Below, one piece after another: positions 10,676 through 25,100 of a stretch of DNA of 64,000 nt. The DNA is from Scleromitrula shiraiana (lineage: Eukaryota; Ascomycota; Leotiomycetes; Helotiales; Sclerotiniaceae): the NCBI GenBank assembly GCA_028455995.1, contig JABELC010000002.1:2852001-2916000 (forward strand), read 5' to 3'. Numbering within the stretch: position 1 is the first letter of the stretch; the number at the start of each line of letters is the position of its first letter. Both the position numbers and the translations under genes were made by a program. Below the pieces are notes generated by a model, which ran no database searches, was not told where the DNA came from, and saw only the letters and a program-made list of their open reading frames with translations.

Positions 10676-10960
10676 CTCGGTCAAATTAAAATTGAAGCAC
10701 ATGCCAATTGCCGAAAACCCCTCAAAATTAACGATTTTATACAAATCACATCTTGCACTAACGTAAATAAATCGATCAATTATTTATAGAATTATTTAAA
10801 ATATTGAACGTAAATTATTTTTATATTAAAATATTTATTATGAAAATTTAAAGATTAAATAATGATTGTAAAATTTATAATTACTAGTATTTAATTACTA
10901 CTAAATATAAAATAAAAATCATATAAAAATACTATAATTTTAATTTGATTTAAATCACTT
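10676..10960. mobile_element. Family A inverted-repeat element, left half (split by copia copy 1)
   Basis: Starts CTCGGTCAAATTAAAATTGA directly after TA (10674-10675). Its partner half is 32324-32886, which ends in the inverse of this sequence followed by TA. The inverted similarity continues with indels across almost the whole left half to GATTTAAATCA, so the terminal inverted repeats are about 280 bp long. The last five bases (10956-10960, CACTT) are the target duplication of the inserted copia. TA duplication suggests a Tc1/mariner-mobilised, non-autonomous element. No coding capacity. Confidence 0.82.
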
Positions 10961-11120
10961 TATTGGGATATAGATCATAAGATAGCATGTAACAAGCATA
11001 TGACCATAATCATACATATATACAATTTAACAATCTATACTATAGATAGATAAATAATAAAAATATACAATACAAATTATAGTATTATAAATTATACGAT
11101 TTAATTAAAATAAAACTACA
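10961..11120 (+). repeat. 5' LTR of copia copy 1
   Basis: 160 bp, starting TATTGGGATATAGATCATAA and ending AAAATAAAACTACA. It aligns end to end with the LTRs at 16210, 22026, 28505, 30759 and 32164. Confidence 0.88.
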
Positions 11121-14100
11121 TTAATTAGTATTATATAGATCAAATATTATAAGCATTAAAACGATATTATAATAATAAAAATACTTTTAAAGAGATTGGA
11201 ATTGAATTTGAAATATTAGTAAAGTGTTTTGATTAAAAATAATATATAGTGTTAAAATAGAATATATAGATATTAAAATGATATTATAGTTTTTGCGTTT
11301 ATTATATATGTTTTTAGCCCAGTTTTTTTAATTCAATCTTTTAATATTTCAAATTTTTTAATTTTTACTTTTTTAAGATATTTTCTAGCGATTTTTATAA
11401 TATTTTTAAATTTTTAAATTTTTAAAATTTTAATGATGATGAGATTTTTTTTATTATTTTTTTTATTATTTTTTTTTATTTCTTTTTTTTATCTTTTTTT
11501 ATATATTTATTATTTTTAGATTTATAAAGATTATATTAAAAAATTTTGATTTTTATTTGAAGATATTATTATCTTTAAATTAATAAAATTTATAAAAATT
11601 CAAAAATATTCTTTAAAAATAAATAAATCTTTATTATTTTATAGTAATTTATTTTTTTTTCTTTTTTTTTTCTTCTCCAACTCTCTTTTTATATAATAAT
11701 AAAGAATTTATTTTTTTTATTAAAATATAATACTTTTCCCTAATTATTTATATAAATATCTTTATTTAACTCCCTTCTTCAAATCAATATAATAAAAAAA
11801 AATTTCTCTTTTTTAGATTATTTTTTTTTAAATTAAAACCTTAAAAAATATAATAAACTTTATAAATTATTTAAAAAGAGATTTAATTTTAAAAACAATT
11901 TCGATAATAAGATTTTTTTATTATATATTTAATTTAAAATTTTAAAATATATTTATTATTATATTTTTAATGATAATATTTTATAAATATTCAAAAATAA
12001 TTTTATAAATTGAACTCTAAAACATTTTATTATAATTTAGAAAAAGAATTTTTTTATTTTATGGTTTTTCAAATAATTTTTATAAAAATTTGATATTAAT
12101 ATTTTTATTGACTTTAATATTAATATTAATTTGATCTTTATATTTATTTTTGAGGTTTTATTTAAATGGATTTTAAAAGCGATAAAAGCAATAATTTGCA
12201 ATATATAATTTAATATATAATTAAACATTTTTATTATAATGATTAAAAAACTTAATAATTTAAAAAAAGAAATAGAAAAAACTTTATTATTGATTTTATT
12301 AAAAACTATAAATAAAAAAAAATAAAATTGAAAACAAAGACAAAAAGAATAAAAAAAGCAAATAAAAGAAATAAACGATATTCAAAAAATTATTTAACTT
12401 TAAAAAATTTAATTTTGAATTAATATTTATTTAAAAAAATAATAATAATAATGATTTTGATTTTGATTTTGATTTTAACTCTAATTTTAATTCTAAAAAT
12501 GATTTCTTTAATTATTTAAATTTTGAAAACTTTGAAATTGATTTTATTCTATTTGATATTAATAAATAATTTAAAAGTCTTGCAAAATAATATATATCAA
12601 ATAATAATAAATATAATAATTAAATAAATAATATTAAATATAAATCAATTATTTATAAAAATAATTATAAATAAATTAATTTATTTAAATAATATCGATA
12701 TTTTGATATTTTATTTATATTATATAAAAATATTTAGAAATATTTAAAAATATTATTATAATATTATCAAATATAGAAATTTAAATATTAATTAGAAAAC
12801 AATTATTAAAGAATTCTAAAAAGCATTTGAAGATAAAGAATGAAAATATAATATATATAATAATTAATTTAAAATTATTTTTCATATTATTATTATAAAT
12901 CATTTATTAAAATTAATTAAATAATTATATAAAATTTTATTTAATAAAATATATATTATAAAATTTAGATTATTATTAAAAATATATAATAATTTTATTT
13001 ATATAATAAAACTTTTTATAATTTGTTAGGATTATTTTATATATTTTTAAGGATGTTTAGATTTATTTAAAATATTTATTATTGTAATTATAAAGATTTG
13101 TATATTTATTGTAATATGAAAAAGTATGAAAAATAAGTTTAAAAATAAATTGTTTTTTCAAAAGAAAAATAATAATATAATTGAATAAAATTTTAATAAT
13201 TAATAATTTTAAGGAAATAATTGGAATAATAATTTCTAATTTCAAAATAAAAATATATGTTTTAATAATCAAGTTTTTTGATTTAATAATAATTATTATA
13301 ATTAAAAATAAAAAATATATTATATTTATAAAAAAAAAGAATATTAATTAATTAAATATATCTTTAAAAAATGAACTATAATAAAAAAAAAATTTAATTA
13401 AAAAATGAAATTGAGATTTGGTTTTAATGATATATAAAGTTTTAATAAAAATTATAATTAATATATTTAAAATAAATATGATAATAATGATGATTTTATT
13501 TATATAATTGAAAAAATCAAAGTATTTTAATTAAAATTATATTTTGATAATAATAATAATAATAGTAATATTGAAATATTTATTATTTTATATAATTTTT
13601 GTATTATTATAAATAATAATTGTAATAATATTGTTATAAAATTTAATAATTTAATTATTTTATATATTTATATTAATAAAACTAATCAAAAATTCAAAAT
13701 TTATTTATAAATTAAACATTATAATAAATATAAATTTATTGATATAATAATTGATTTTAATATTATAAAATAATTAATTATTAATTATAAATAATTTTTA
13801 ATATTATAAAAATTTATTTGAATCGATATAAAAATTCTAGATTTAATTATAAATTTTAGATTTAATCTTGATAATATTTTTTTATTAAAATTATTTTAAT
13901 TATTAATTTAATTAATATAATTAATATTTATATTGTTAATATTAATATTTTATTTTTATTAAATTTTATAAATATAGATTATATTTAAATAAATTTTAAT
14001 ATATTAATAATAAAATATAAAAAACTATTAGATGTTATAAATATATATTTATTAATTAATTAATCTTTTTTTAAAAATTCCAATAATTTATTATAAAATC

Positions 14101-14299
14101 ATTAAATATAAATAAAGAATATTATTTATTTGAAATCGAACTATATTGTATTTATAAATGAATAAGATATTCTTTTATTAAAAAATTATATAATTTATTT
14201 AATTGTGTTAGTTATAAAGATAAATTCAATCGCAAGCAATTAAAATAATTTATAAAATACTATAAAGAATACTAATTTTATACTAATAAATTTAAAAGA

Positions 14300-14960
14300 T
14301 TCAAATTCAAATTTTATAATGATATAGAATTCAATTTTATTATTATAATTGATATAATATATATTAATAATAGTTTTGTTTTTTATATTATTAATAAAGC
14401 AATTTAATTCAATATTATATATTTTATTAAGGATTTATTAATAATGATAATATAAAATGCATTTTATTTCATATAGATTAATATTTATAACGATTTTTTC
14501 GAATTAATTGTTTATAATTAAGGAATTTATTTTATAGAAAAAGATTTTATTGATAGTGCTTATATAATTGTAATTAAGATTAAATATATATTTATTAAAG
14601 CCTATTATTTTATTAGAATGATCGAATATTATTATAAAATAATTTGATAAGCATATATAATTATTATTGAAAAATTCGAAGATATTAAAGAAATCAATAA
14701 AGATATAAGATTACAAATGATTGTTAAAATTGTTAATGATATTATTAATTTAAATGGTTTTATTTTTATTTTTTTAATATTTGATGCATTTTTTTGTTTA
14801 ATATTTTTTGATTTTTTTATTTTATTTATTTTATAATATATTATTATAATTAATAAAATAATAAATAAAATACAAAAAAAATATATTAAATAAATAATGA
14901 TAAATACTTTATATTAATATAATAGATTATCTATATTTTATTTACATAATTTTGAATTTG
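14300..14960 (+). pseudogene. Copia copy 1 integrase remnant
   Basis: Ignoring stops, the frame resembles the catalytic core of fungal copia integrase, with blocks equivalent to YINNSFVFYIINKAI, FNIIYFIKDLL and IYFIEKDFIDSAYIIVIKI, and a later segment on the pattern RLQMIVKIVNDI. The corresponding region of copy 2 is about 19490-20220. Catalytic acids cannot be assigned safely because of decay. No intact protein is encoded. Confidence 0.55.
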
Positions 14961-15589
14961 AATCTTTAATTTTTATTTATTAAAAAAAAAGCATTTAAGA
15001 TAGACTATATAAATTTATCAAAATAAAAAATCAAATATATATAATCAAAATAAACAATTTTAATAAAAAATTCAAAAATATTTTAATAAAATTATATAAA
15101 AAAAAAACTTAAAATATCTAATAAACTATTTAATAATATAATCAATTCTTTATTAATAAAAAATCTTATTCTAGATTCAATTAATAATAAAGACTTTGAT
15201 AATTTAAAAACATTTTAATTAAAAAAAAGCATTTATATATTAAACAAAAAGCTTATTTCTAATCTAGTTTTTATCTTAATTTTATATTTAAAGTTAATAA
15301 TCGAGATTTTTTATTAAAAACAAATTTTAAAATATAATCAAATATGTTTTAATAACAATAATAATAATAATTATATTATTAAAAATATTTTTAATATATA
15401 TATTATTATAGATTTTTTATTGATTATAAATTAATTTTGTTTATTTTATAAAAAGAAAATAGATAATTTATTAAAAAAAAATATATTTAAAATTATTGAA
15501 AAAAATAATATATTAAAAAGTACTCGAATTTTTTGCAATAAATTTATCGATTTTATTAAAAACAAAAATATATTAAAAGTATTTAAGAA

Positions 15590-16200
15590 ATTTAAACTAA
15601 TAGTTCAAGATTATAATAATAAAAATAAAAAAACAATTTTAATAAAATCTTTTATTATTTAATAAATTAATTATAGAATTATATTTTATTTTATAGTTTT
15701 ATAGAATATATATTAATATATTTAATTATATCTTTATAATATATTATAAATATATATTTAATCAAAAATATTTTTAATTTGTATATTTTATATTAAATCC
15801 CCAATAAAAACAAATTTTAAATTAAATATAATCTTTAAAATTGTATACTTACTTTATAATATTGCAAAATCAAAAAACTATTAATATTTTATATATTATA
15901 ATTATTATATAAAAATTTTTGAAATGATTTTTTTTTTATTTAATAATTATTTATTTTATATTAACAAAAATAAAAAACTAAACATAATCAAACTATAAAT
16001 CGATAACATCTTCATTCTTATTAATAAAAAATTTATAGATAAAAAAAAAACATAAATCAAAAAGAAAAGTTATTTTTCAAAAGTACAAAAATAATTAACA
16101 ATTGATACTCCCCTTAAATTTAATAATGCTTTAATCTATATTAATAAAAACAATATAATTATATTCATTTAAAAGCGATAATATAACAAACTTTACCTTA
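15590..16200 (+). pseudogene. Copia copy 1 reverse transcriptase remnant (N-terminal part)
   Basis: Starts with a K-L-I-V-Q-D-Y-N-N-K block, the decayed form of the copia RT entry motif (K-x-R-L-V-x-Q-G-Y). Aligned positions in copy 2 begin at about 20830. Interrupted at 16209 by copy 2; the rest continues from 30924. Confidence 0.55.
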
Positions 16201-16209
16201 TAAACTACT

Positions 16210-16369
16210 TGTTGAGATATAGATCATAAAGTAGCATGTAATAAGCACATGATCATAATCATATATATATACGATTTGACAATCTATACTATAAATAAAT
16301 CAATAATAAAAATATATAATACAAATTATAATATTATAAATCATATAATTTAACTAAAATAAAACTATA
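16210..16369 (+). repeat. 5' LTR of copia copy 2
   Basis: 160 bp, TGTTGAGATATAGATC to ACTAAAATAAAACTATA. Best-preserved 5' end of the LTR family in the plus orientation. Confidence 0.88.
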
Positions 16370-19300
16370 TTAATCAATATTATATAAATCAAATACTACA
16401 AATATCAAAACAATATTATAATAATAAAAATATTTTTAAAAAAATTAAAATTAAATTTGAAATATCAATAAAATATCTTAATCAAAAACAATATACAATA
16501 CTAAAATAAAACATATAAACATTAAAACAACATTACAAACTTCTATATTTATCATATACACTTTCAATCCAGCTTCTTTAACTCAATCTCTTAATACCTT
16601 AACTTCTCAATTCTTACTTTTTTAAAACATTTTCCAACAATCTTTATAATATTCTTAAACCCTCAAATCTTCAAAACCTCAACAACAATAAGATCTCTTT
16701 TATCACTTCTCTTTTATTTCTTTTTTTTATTTCTTTTCACATATTTATTATTTTTAGATTTATAAAAATTAAATTAAAAAACTTTAATTTTCATTTAAAA
16801 ATATTATTATTTCTAAATTAATAAAATCTATAAAAATTTAGAAATATTTTTTAAAAATAAATAAATCTTTATTATTTTATAATAATCCACTTTTTTTCCC
16901 CTTTTTTTTCTTTTTTAATCTTTTTTTATATAATAATAAAGAATTTATTTTCTTTGTTAAAATATAATATTTTTTCTTAATTATTTATACAAATATTTTT
17001 ATTAAACTTTTTTTCTTGAGTTAATATAATAAAAAGAAACCTTTTTCCTTTAAATTACTCTTTTTTAAATCAAAATTTTAAAGAATATAACGAACTTTGT
17101 AAACTATTTAAAGACGAATTTAATTTTAAAAATAATTTCAATAATAAGATTTTTTTATTATATATTCAATTTAAAATTTTAAAATATATTTATTATTATA
17201 TTTTTAATAATAATATTCTATAAATATTTAAAAACGATTTTATAAATTAAACTTTAAAACACTTTATTATAATTTAAAAAAAAAACTTTTTTATTTTATA
17301 ATTCTTTAAGCGATTTCTATAAAAACTTAATATCAATATCTTTATTAATTTTAATATTAATATTAAATTGATTTTTACATTTATTTTTAAAGCCTTGTTT
17401 AAATAAATTCTAGAAATAATCAAAGCAATAATTTATAATATATAATTTAATATATAATTAAATGTTTTTATTAAAATAATCAAAAAATTTAATAATTTAA
17501 AAAAAAAGAATAAAAAAAATTTTATTATTGATTTTATTAAAAATTATAAATAAAAAAAAAATAAAATTGAAAATAAAAGCAAAAAAAATAAAAAAGATAA
17601 ATAAAAAAAATAAACGATATTTAAAAAACCATTTAATTTTAAAGAACTTGATCTTGAATCAATATTTATTAAAAAAAAAATGATAATAACGATAATTTTA
17701 ATTTTAATTCTAATTCTAATTTTGAGAATAATCTCTTTAATCATTTAGATTTTGAAAATTTTGAGATTAATCTTATTTTATTTGATATTAGTAAATAATT
17801 TAAAAGTTTTATAAAATATTAAATATTAAATAATAATAAATATAATAGTTAAATAAATAGTATCAAATATAAATTAATCATTTATAAAAATAATTATAAA
17901 CAAATTGATTTATTTAAATAATATTAATATTTTAATATTTTATTTATATTATATAAAAATATTTAAAAATATTATTATAATATTATTAAATATAAAAATT
18001 CAAATATTAATTAAAAAATAATTATCAAAAAATTCTAAAAAACATTTAAAGATAAAGAATGAAAATGTGATATATATAATAATTAGTTTAAAATCATTTT
18101 TCATATTATTATTATAAATAATCTATTAAAATCAATTAAATAATTATATAAAATTTTATTTAATAAAACATATATTATAAAATTTAAATTATTATTAACA
18201 ATATATAGTAACATTATTTATATAATAAAACTTTTTATAATTTATTAGAATTACTTTATATATTTTTAAGAATATTTAAATTTATCTAAAATATTTATTG
18301 CTATAATTATAAAAATTTGCGTATTTATTATAATATAAAAAAGCATAAAAAATAAGTCTAAAAATAAATCATTTTTTAAAAAGAAAAATAATAATATAAT
18401 TGAATAAAATTTTAATAATCAATAATTTTAAAGAAATAATCGGAATAATAATTTATAATCTTAAAATAAAAATATATATTTTAATAATTAAGTTTTTTGA
18501 TTTAATAATAATTATTATAATCAAAAATAGAAAATATATTATATTTATAAAAAAAAAGGATATTAATTAATTAGATATATTTTTAAAAAGCAAATTATAA
18601 TAAAGAAAAAATTTAATCAAAAAATAAAATTGAAATTTAGTTTTAATAATATATAAAGTTTTAATAAAAACTATAATCAATATATTTAAAATAAATATAA
18701 TGATAATAATAATTTTATTTATATAATCGAAAAAATCAAAGTATTTCAATTAAAATTATATTTTAATAATAATAATGATAATGATAATGTTGAAGTATTT
18801 ATTATTTTATATAGCTTTTATATTATTATAAATAATAACTATAATAATATTATTATAGGATTTAATAATCTAATTATTTTATATATTCATATTAACGAAA
18901 TTAATTAAAAACTCAAGATTTATTTATAAATTAAATAATATAATAAATATAAATTTATTAATATAATAATTGATTTTGATATTATAAAACAATGAATTAT
19001 TAATTATAAATAATTTTTAGCATTATAAAAACTTCTTCAAATTAATATAAAGATTTTAGATTCAATTATAAACTTTAGATTTAACTTTAATAATATCTTC
19101 TTTATTAAAATTATTTTAATCATTAACTCAATTAATATAATTAATATTTATATTATTAATATTAATATTTTATTTTTATTAAACTTTATAAATATAGACC
19201 ATATTTAAATTTTATTTAATAATATTAAAAATAAATTTTAATATATTAATAATAAAATATAGAAGACTATCAAACATTATAAATATATATTTATTAATTA

Positions 19301-19489
19301 ATTAATCTTTTTTTAAGAATTTTAGTAATCCATTATAAAATTATTAAATATAGATATAGAATATTATTTATTTAAAATCAAACTATACTATATTTATAAA
19401 TAAATAAGATATTTTTTTATTAAGAAACTGTATAATTTATTTAATCACGCTAATTGTAAAGATAAATTTAATTATAAATAATTAAAATA

Positions 19490-20220
19490 ATTTATAAAGT
19501 ATTGTAAAGAATATTAATTTTATGTTAATAAGTCTAAAAGATTTAAATTCAAACTTTATAATAATATAAAATTTAATTTTATTATTATAATTAATATAAT
19601 ATATATTAATAATAGTTTTGTTTTTTATATTATTGATAAAATAATTTGATTTAATATTATATATTTTATTAAGGATTTATTAATAATAATAATATAGAAT
19701 ATATTTTATTTTATATAGATTAATATTTATAATAATCTTTTTGAGTTAATTGTTTATGATTAAGGAATTTATTTTATGGAAAAAAACTTTATTGATAATA
19801 TTTATATAATTATAATTAAAACTAAATATATATTTATTAAAATTTATTATTTTATTGAAATAATTAAATATTATTATAAAATAATTTAATAAGTATATAT
19901 AATTATTATTAAAGAATCCGAAGATATTAAAGAAATCAATAAGGATATAAAACTATAAATAACCATCAAAATTATTAATAATATCGCTAATCTAAACGGT
20001 TTTATCTTTATTTTATTAATATTTAGTGTATTTCTTTATTTAATATTTTTTAATTTCTTTATTTTATTCATTTTATAATATATTGTTATAATTAATAAAG
20101 CAATGAATAAAGTATAAAACAAATATATTAAATAAATAATAATAAATATTTTATATTAATATAATAGATTATCTATATTTTATTTATATGATTTTAAATT
20201 TAGATTTTTAATTTTTATTT
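19490..20220 (+). pseudogene. Copia copy 2 integrase remnant
   Basis: Blocks read as YINNSFVFYIIDKII, IYFIKDLL, FELIVYD-stop-GIYFMEK and IKESEDIKEINKDIKL, followed by INNIANLNGFIFILLIFS, in the order and spacing of fungal copia integrase cores (compare the common pattern of IVDEATRF, DxGKNF, and the N-D-T-A-G-P-D-G segment). Many stops; non-functional. Confidence 0.6.
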
Positions 20221-20829
20221 ATTAAAAAAAAAGTATTTAGAATAGATTATATAAATTTATCAAAATAAAAAATCAAATATATATAATCAAAATAAACAGT
20301 TTTAATAAAAAATTTAGAAATATTTTAATAAAATTATATGAAAAAAAGCTTAAAATATTTAATAAACTATTTAATGATATAATTAATTCCTTATTAATAA
20401 AATATTTTATTCTAAATTTAATTAATAATAAAAACTTTAATAATTTAAAAACATTTTAATTAAAAAAAAGTGTTTATATATCAAATAAAAAATCTATTTC
20501 TAATTTAATTTCTATTCTAATTTTATGTTTAAAATTAATAATCGAAATTCCTTATTAAAAGCAAATTCTAAAATATAATCAAATATACTTTAATAATAAT
20601 AATAATGATAATTATATTATTAAAGATATTTTTAATATATATATTATTATAAATCTTTTATTAATTATAAATCAATTCTATTTATTTTATAAAAAGAAAA
20701 TAAATGATTTATTAAAGAAAAATATATTTAAAATTATTAAAAAAAACGATATACTAGAAGGCACCCAAATTTTATATAATAAATTTATCAACTTTATTAA
20801 AAACAAAGATATATTAAAAGCATTCGAAA

Positions 20830-22020
20830 AATCTAGATTAATAATTTAAGGTTATAATAATAAAAACAAAGAAATAATTTTAATAAAATCTTTTATTATT
20901 TAATAAATTAATTATAAAATTATATTTTATTTTATAATTTTATAGAATATATATTAATATATTCAATTATATTTTTATAATATATCACAAATATATATTC
21001 AATCAAAAACATTTTTAATTTATATATTTTATATTAAATCTTTATTAAAAGCAAACTTCGAATCAAATACAATCTTTAAAATTATATATTTATTTTACAA
21101 TATTATAGAATTAAAAAACCATTAATATTTTATATATTATAATTATTATATAAAAGCCTTTAAAATAATCTTTTTCTTATTTAATAATTATTTACTTTAT
21201 ATTAATAAAAATAAAAAACTAAATATAATTAAATTATAAATCAATAATATTTTTATTCTTATCAATAAAAAATTCACAAATAAAAAAAAAGTATAAATCA
21301 AAAAAAAAGTTATCTCTCAAAAATACAAAAATAATTAATAATTAATACCCTCCTTAAATTTAATGATACTTTAATTTATATCGATAAAAATAATATAATT
21401 ATATTTATTTAAAAACAATAATATAATAAATTCCATTTTATAAATCATTTTCCTATTAATCTTAAATTATATATAAAAATTAAAAAAATATTTTCTCAAA
21501 AAAATAATATATTATTTAATAAATCTATAATATATATATCATAAACATTTATTAATTAAAAACATTATTTAATCTATTATATACAATCTAAATCATTAAT
21601 TTAATTAAAAACAATATAAACATTTTTAATAAATATATTTAATAACAAATTAATAACTTTAACCATAACCTTACATTTATTCTTTTTAAAATAGAATTAT
21701 TATAAATAATCTATTTTATTAATATAAATTTTATAAATAACATTGACTTTTTTTTTAAATCGATTTTATTATAATACTTATTAATAAAAATAACAATATA
21801 AACATCATTTATTAATCCTTTATTAAATATAAATAAATTATATAAAGCGTTTTTACTTTAGAATTATATAAAATAAAATATAGATTCGATATTATTACTA
21901 TAATTAAATCTAATATTAATAAAATCATAAATCAATTAATTAACAAAAAAATTATAATTAACCTTATACCCCTCACAATCTATATTGATTTAAAATCATT
22001 TTATAAATACTTAATCAAAT
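20830..22020 (+). pseudogene. Copia copy 2 reverse transcriptase and RNase H (first half) remnant
   Basis: RT starts with KSRLIIQGYNNKNKEIILIK, recognisably the copia RT entry (K-S-R-L-V-I-Q-G-Y). Downstream, a block resembling LLKFNDTLIYIDKNNIIIF marks the palm/thumb region. RNase H follows, and its ...FKIIL-YKYLIKF segment is cut at 22025 by copy 3. Its second half resumes at 28671 with TLQKNI. The protein is stop-ridden. Confidence 0.6.
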
Positions 22021-22025
22021 TTAAC

Positions 22026-22186
22026 TATGGTTTTACTTCGGTTAAATCGTACGATTTATGGTACTGTTAGTTTGTGTTATATATTCTTGTTATTGATCTA
22101 TTTATGGTATAGATTATCAAATCGTATATATATATGATTATGATTATGTGTTTATTATATGCTATTTTATGATTTATATTCTAATA
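22026..22186 (-). repeat. 3' LTR of copia copy 3
   Basis: 161 bp. On the plus strand it reads TATGGTTTTACTTCGGTTAA to GATTTATATTCTAATA. This copy preserves the LTR 3' end best (CCGAAGTAAAACC). Confidence 0.88.
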
Positions 22187-25100
22187 TTAGCATTATTTGA
22201 AAAGAAAGAAAATTAAGTTAAATTTATTATATATTATAATATTATTTTTCTTTATTTTTCTATAAAATAGATTAAAAAATTGAAATGCATATAAATAATA
22301 TAATTAATAAAAAAAAATGTATATAAAGTTATAATTGTTATTGTTTTGATAGACATTGTTTTTGGAAAAGTTATTTTTAGATTAAAATAATGATATTTTA
22401 ATGATTTTAATAAATATGATTATTTTTTGTATTTTTTTTATATTAATTCTTTATGCCCTTGTATTTTTTATATTAAATTTTTATATTATTATATTTTTTA
22501 TATTCTTTTTATTGTATTTGTTTTATTATAATATATTAATATACTATATAGGCTAATCTATAATAAATACTGATTTGAGCGATTATGATTTACTTTATTA
22601 AATAGATAAAATGATTTATTCGCATTTAATCTATTTCTTTATATCGATATTGACCTTATTAATATTAATAAAATCTTTAAAAATAGTATAAAACTTTGAT
22701 TTTATTATTATATCGATAGAGTTTATATTACTAATGATCTATTTAATCTCCATAATTTTTCTATATTTATATAATTAATAAATAAAAATTAAATCGATTA
22801 TTAAACATTTTTTTTAAAAAATATTAAATCTAATTAAGTATTTATAAAAAGATTTTAAATCAATATAGATTATAAAAAATATGAGATTAATCACGATTTT
22901 TTTGTTAATTAATCGATTTATAATTTTATCAATATTAGATTTAATTATAATAACAATATCGAATCTATATTTTATTTTATAAAACTTTAAAGCAAAAATG
23001 CGTTATATAATTTATTTATATTTAATAAAAAATTAATAAATAATATTTATATTATTATTTTTATTAATAAATATTATAATAAAGCTAATTTAAAAAAAAA
23101 AATCAGCGTTATTTATAAAGTTTATATTGATAAAATAAATCATTTATAATAATTTCATTTTAAAAAAAACAAAAATAAAATTTTGATTAAAGTTATCAAT
23201 TTATTATTAAATACACTTATTAAAAATATTTATGTTGTTTTTAATTAGATTAATAATTTGGATTATATATAATAAATTAAATAATGTTTTTAATTAATAA
23301 ATGTTTATGATATATGCGCTATAGGCTTATTAAATAATATACTATTTTTTTAGGAAAACATTTATTTTTATTTTTATATATAATTTAAGATTAATAAAGA
23401 AATAGTTTATAAAGTAGAATTTATCGTATTGTTGTTTTTAAATAAATATAATTATATTATTTTTATTGATTTAAATTAAAATATTATTAAATTTAAAGGA
23501 GAAATCAATTATTAATTATTTTTATGCTTTTAAAAGGTAATTTTTTTTTTTGATTTGAACCTTTTTTTTATTTACGAATTTTTTATTAATAAAAATAAAG
23601 ATATTATCGATTTATAATTTAATTATATTTAATTTTTTATTTTTATTAATATAAAATAAATAATTATTAAATAAAGAAAAAATTATTTTAAAGACTTTTA
23701 TATAATAATTATAATATATAAAATATTAATAGTTTTCTAATTTTGCAATATTGTAAAATAAATATATAATTTTAAAAATTATATTTAATTTGAAATTTAT
23801 TTTTAATAAAGATTTAATATAAAATATATAAATTAAAAATATTTTTAATTAAATATATATTTATAATATATTATAAAAATATAATTCAATATATTAATAT
23901 ATATTTTATAAAGTTATAAAACAAAATATAGTTTTATAATTGATTTATTAGATAATAAAAAACTTTATTAAAATTATTTTTTTGTCTTTATTATTATAAT
24001 TTTAAATTATTAATTTAAATTTTTTGAATATTTTTAATATATTTTTATTTTTAATAAAATCAATAAATTTATTATGAAAAATTCAAGTATTTTTTAATAT
24101 ATTATTTTTTTTAATAATTTTAAATATATTTTTTTTTAATAAATTATTTATTTTTTTTTTATAAAATAAATAAAATTGATTTATAATTAATAAAAAATTT
24201 ATAATGATATATATATTAAAGATATTTTTAATAATATAATTATTATTATTATCGTTATTAAAGTATATTTGATTATATTCTGAAATTTGTTTTTAGCAAG
24301 AAATTTCGATTATTAATTTTAAGTATAGGATTGGAATAAAAATTAAATTAGAAATAAACTTTTTGTCTAATATATAAACATTTTTTTTTAATTAAAGTAT
24401 TTTTAAATTATTAAAGTTTTTATTATTAATTAAATTTAGAATAAGATTTTTTATTAATAAAAATCGATTGTATTATTAAATAATTTATTAAATATTTCAA
24501 GCTTTTTTTTATATAATTTTATTGAAATATTTCTAAATTCTTTATTAAAATTATTTATTTTAATTATATATTTTTGATTTTTTATTTTAATAAATTTATA
24601 TAATTTATTTTAAAATGCTTTTTTTTTAATAAATAAAAATTAAAGATTTAAATTTAAAATTATGTAAATAAAGTGTAAATAATTTATTATATTAATATAA
24701 AGTATTTATTATTATATATTTAATATATTTTTTTTGTATTTTATTTATTGTTTTATTGATTATAATGGTATATTATAAAATAAATGGAGTAGAGAAATCA
24801 AAAGATATTAAATAAGGAAATATACTAAATATTAGTAGAGTGGAGATAAGATTATTTAAATTAATAATATTATTAATGATTTTAATAATTATTTATAGTT
24901 TTATATTTTTGTTAATTTTTTTAATATTTTTGAATTTTTTAATAATAATTATATATGTTTATTGAATTATTTTATAATAATATTTAATTATTTTGATAAA
25001 ATGATAAACTTTAATAAGTATATATTTAGTTTTAATTATAATTATATAAATATTATTAATAAAGTCTTTTTTTATAAAATAAATTTTTTAATTGTAAATA

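Larger units (their letters stand above)
10961..16209 (+). mobile_element. Ty1/copia retrotransposon copy 1, 5' part (RIP-decayed)
   Basis: Begins with a 160-bp LTR (10961-11120), whose first bases TATTGGGATATAGATC correspond to the family start TGTTGGGATATAGATC. The 5' flank CACTT (10956-10960) recurs at 32324-32328, so this is the 5' part of an element that ends at 32323. Decayed integrase is recognisable at about 14300-14960 and reverse transcriptase from about 15590, in the order integrase then RT that defines Ty1/copia. The body is full of stops. It is cut at 16209 by copia copy 2, leaving CTACT (16205-16209) as the shared duplication. With copy 2 removed, the element is about 6.65 kb. 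Confidence 0.88.
16210..22025 (+). mobile_element. Ty1/copia retrotransposon copy 2, 5' part (nested in copy 1)
   Basis: Begins TGTTGAGATATAGATCATAA with a 160-bp LTR and is flanked on the left by CTACT (16205-16209). The same CTACT follows the 3' LTR at 30919-30923, fixing the whole element as 16210-30918. It contains decayed integrase (about 19490-20220), RT (from about 20830) and the first half of RNase H, and is interrupted at 22025 by copy 3, with TTAAC as duplication. After removing copy 3 and the two inverted-repeat elements in its 3' part, it is about 6.62 kb, matching copies 1 and 3. Confidence 0.88.

Noticed and set aside
10961..21465. Apparent tandem duplication of a 5.2-kb unit (10961 and 16210)
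   Set aside because: The second copy is inserted into the first. The CTACT duplication and the continuation of copy 1 at 30924 show nesting, not tandem repetition.
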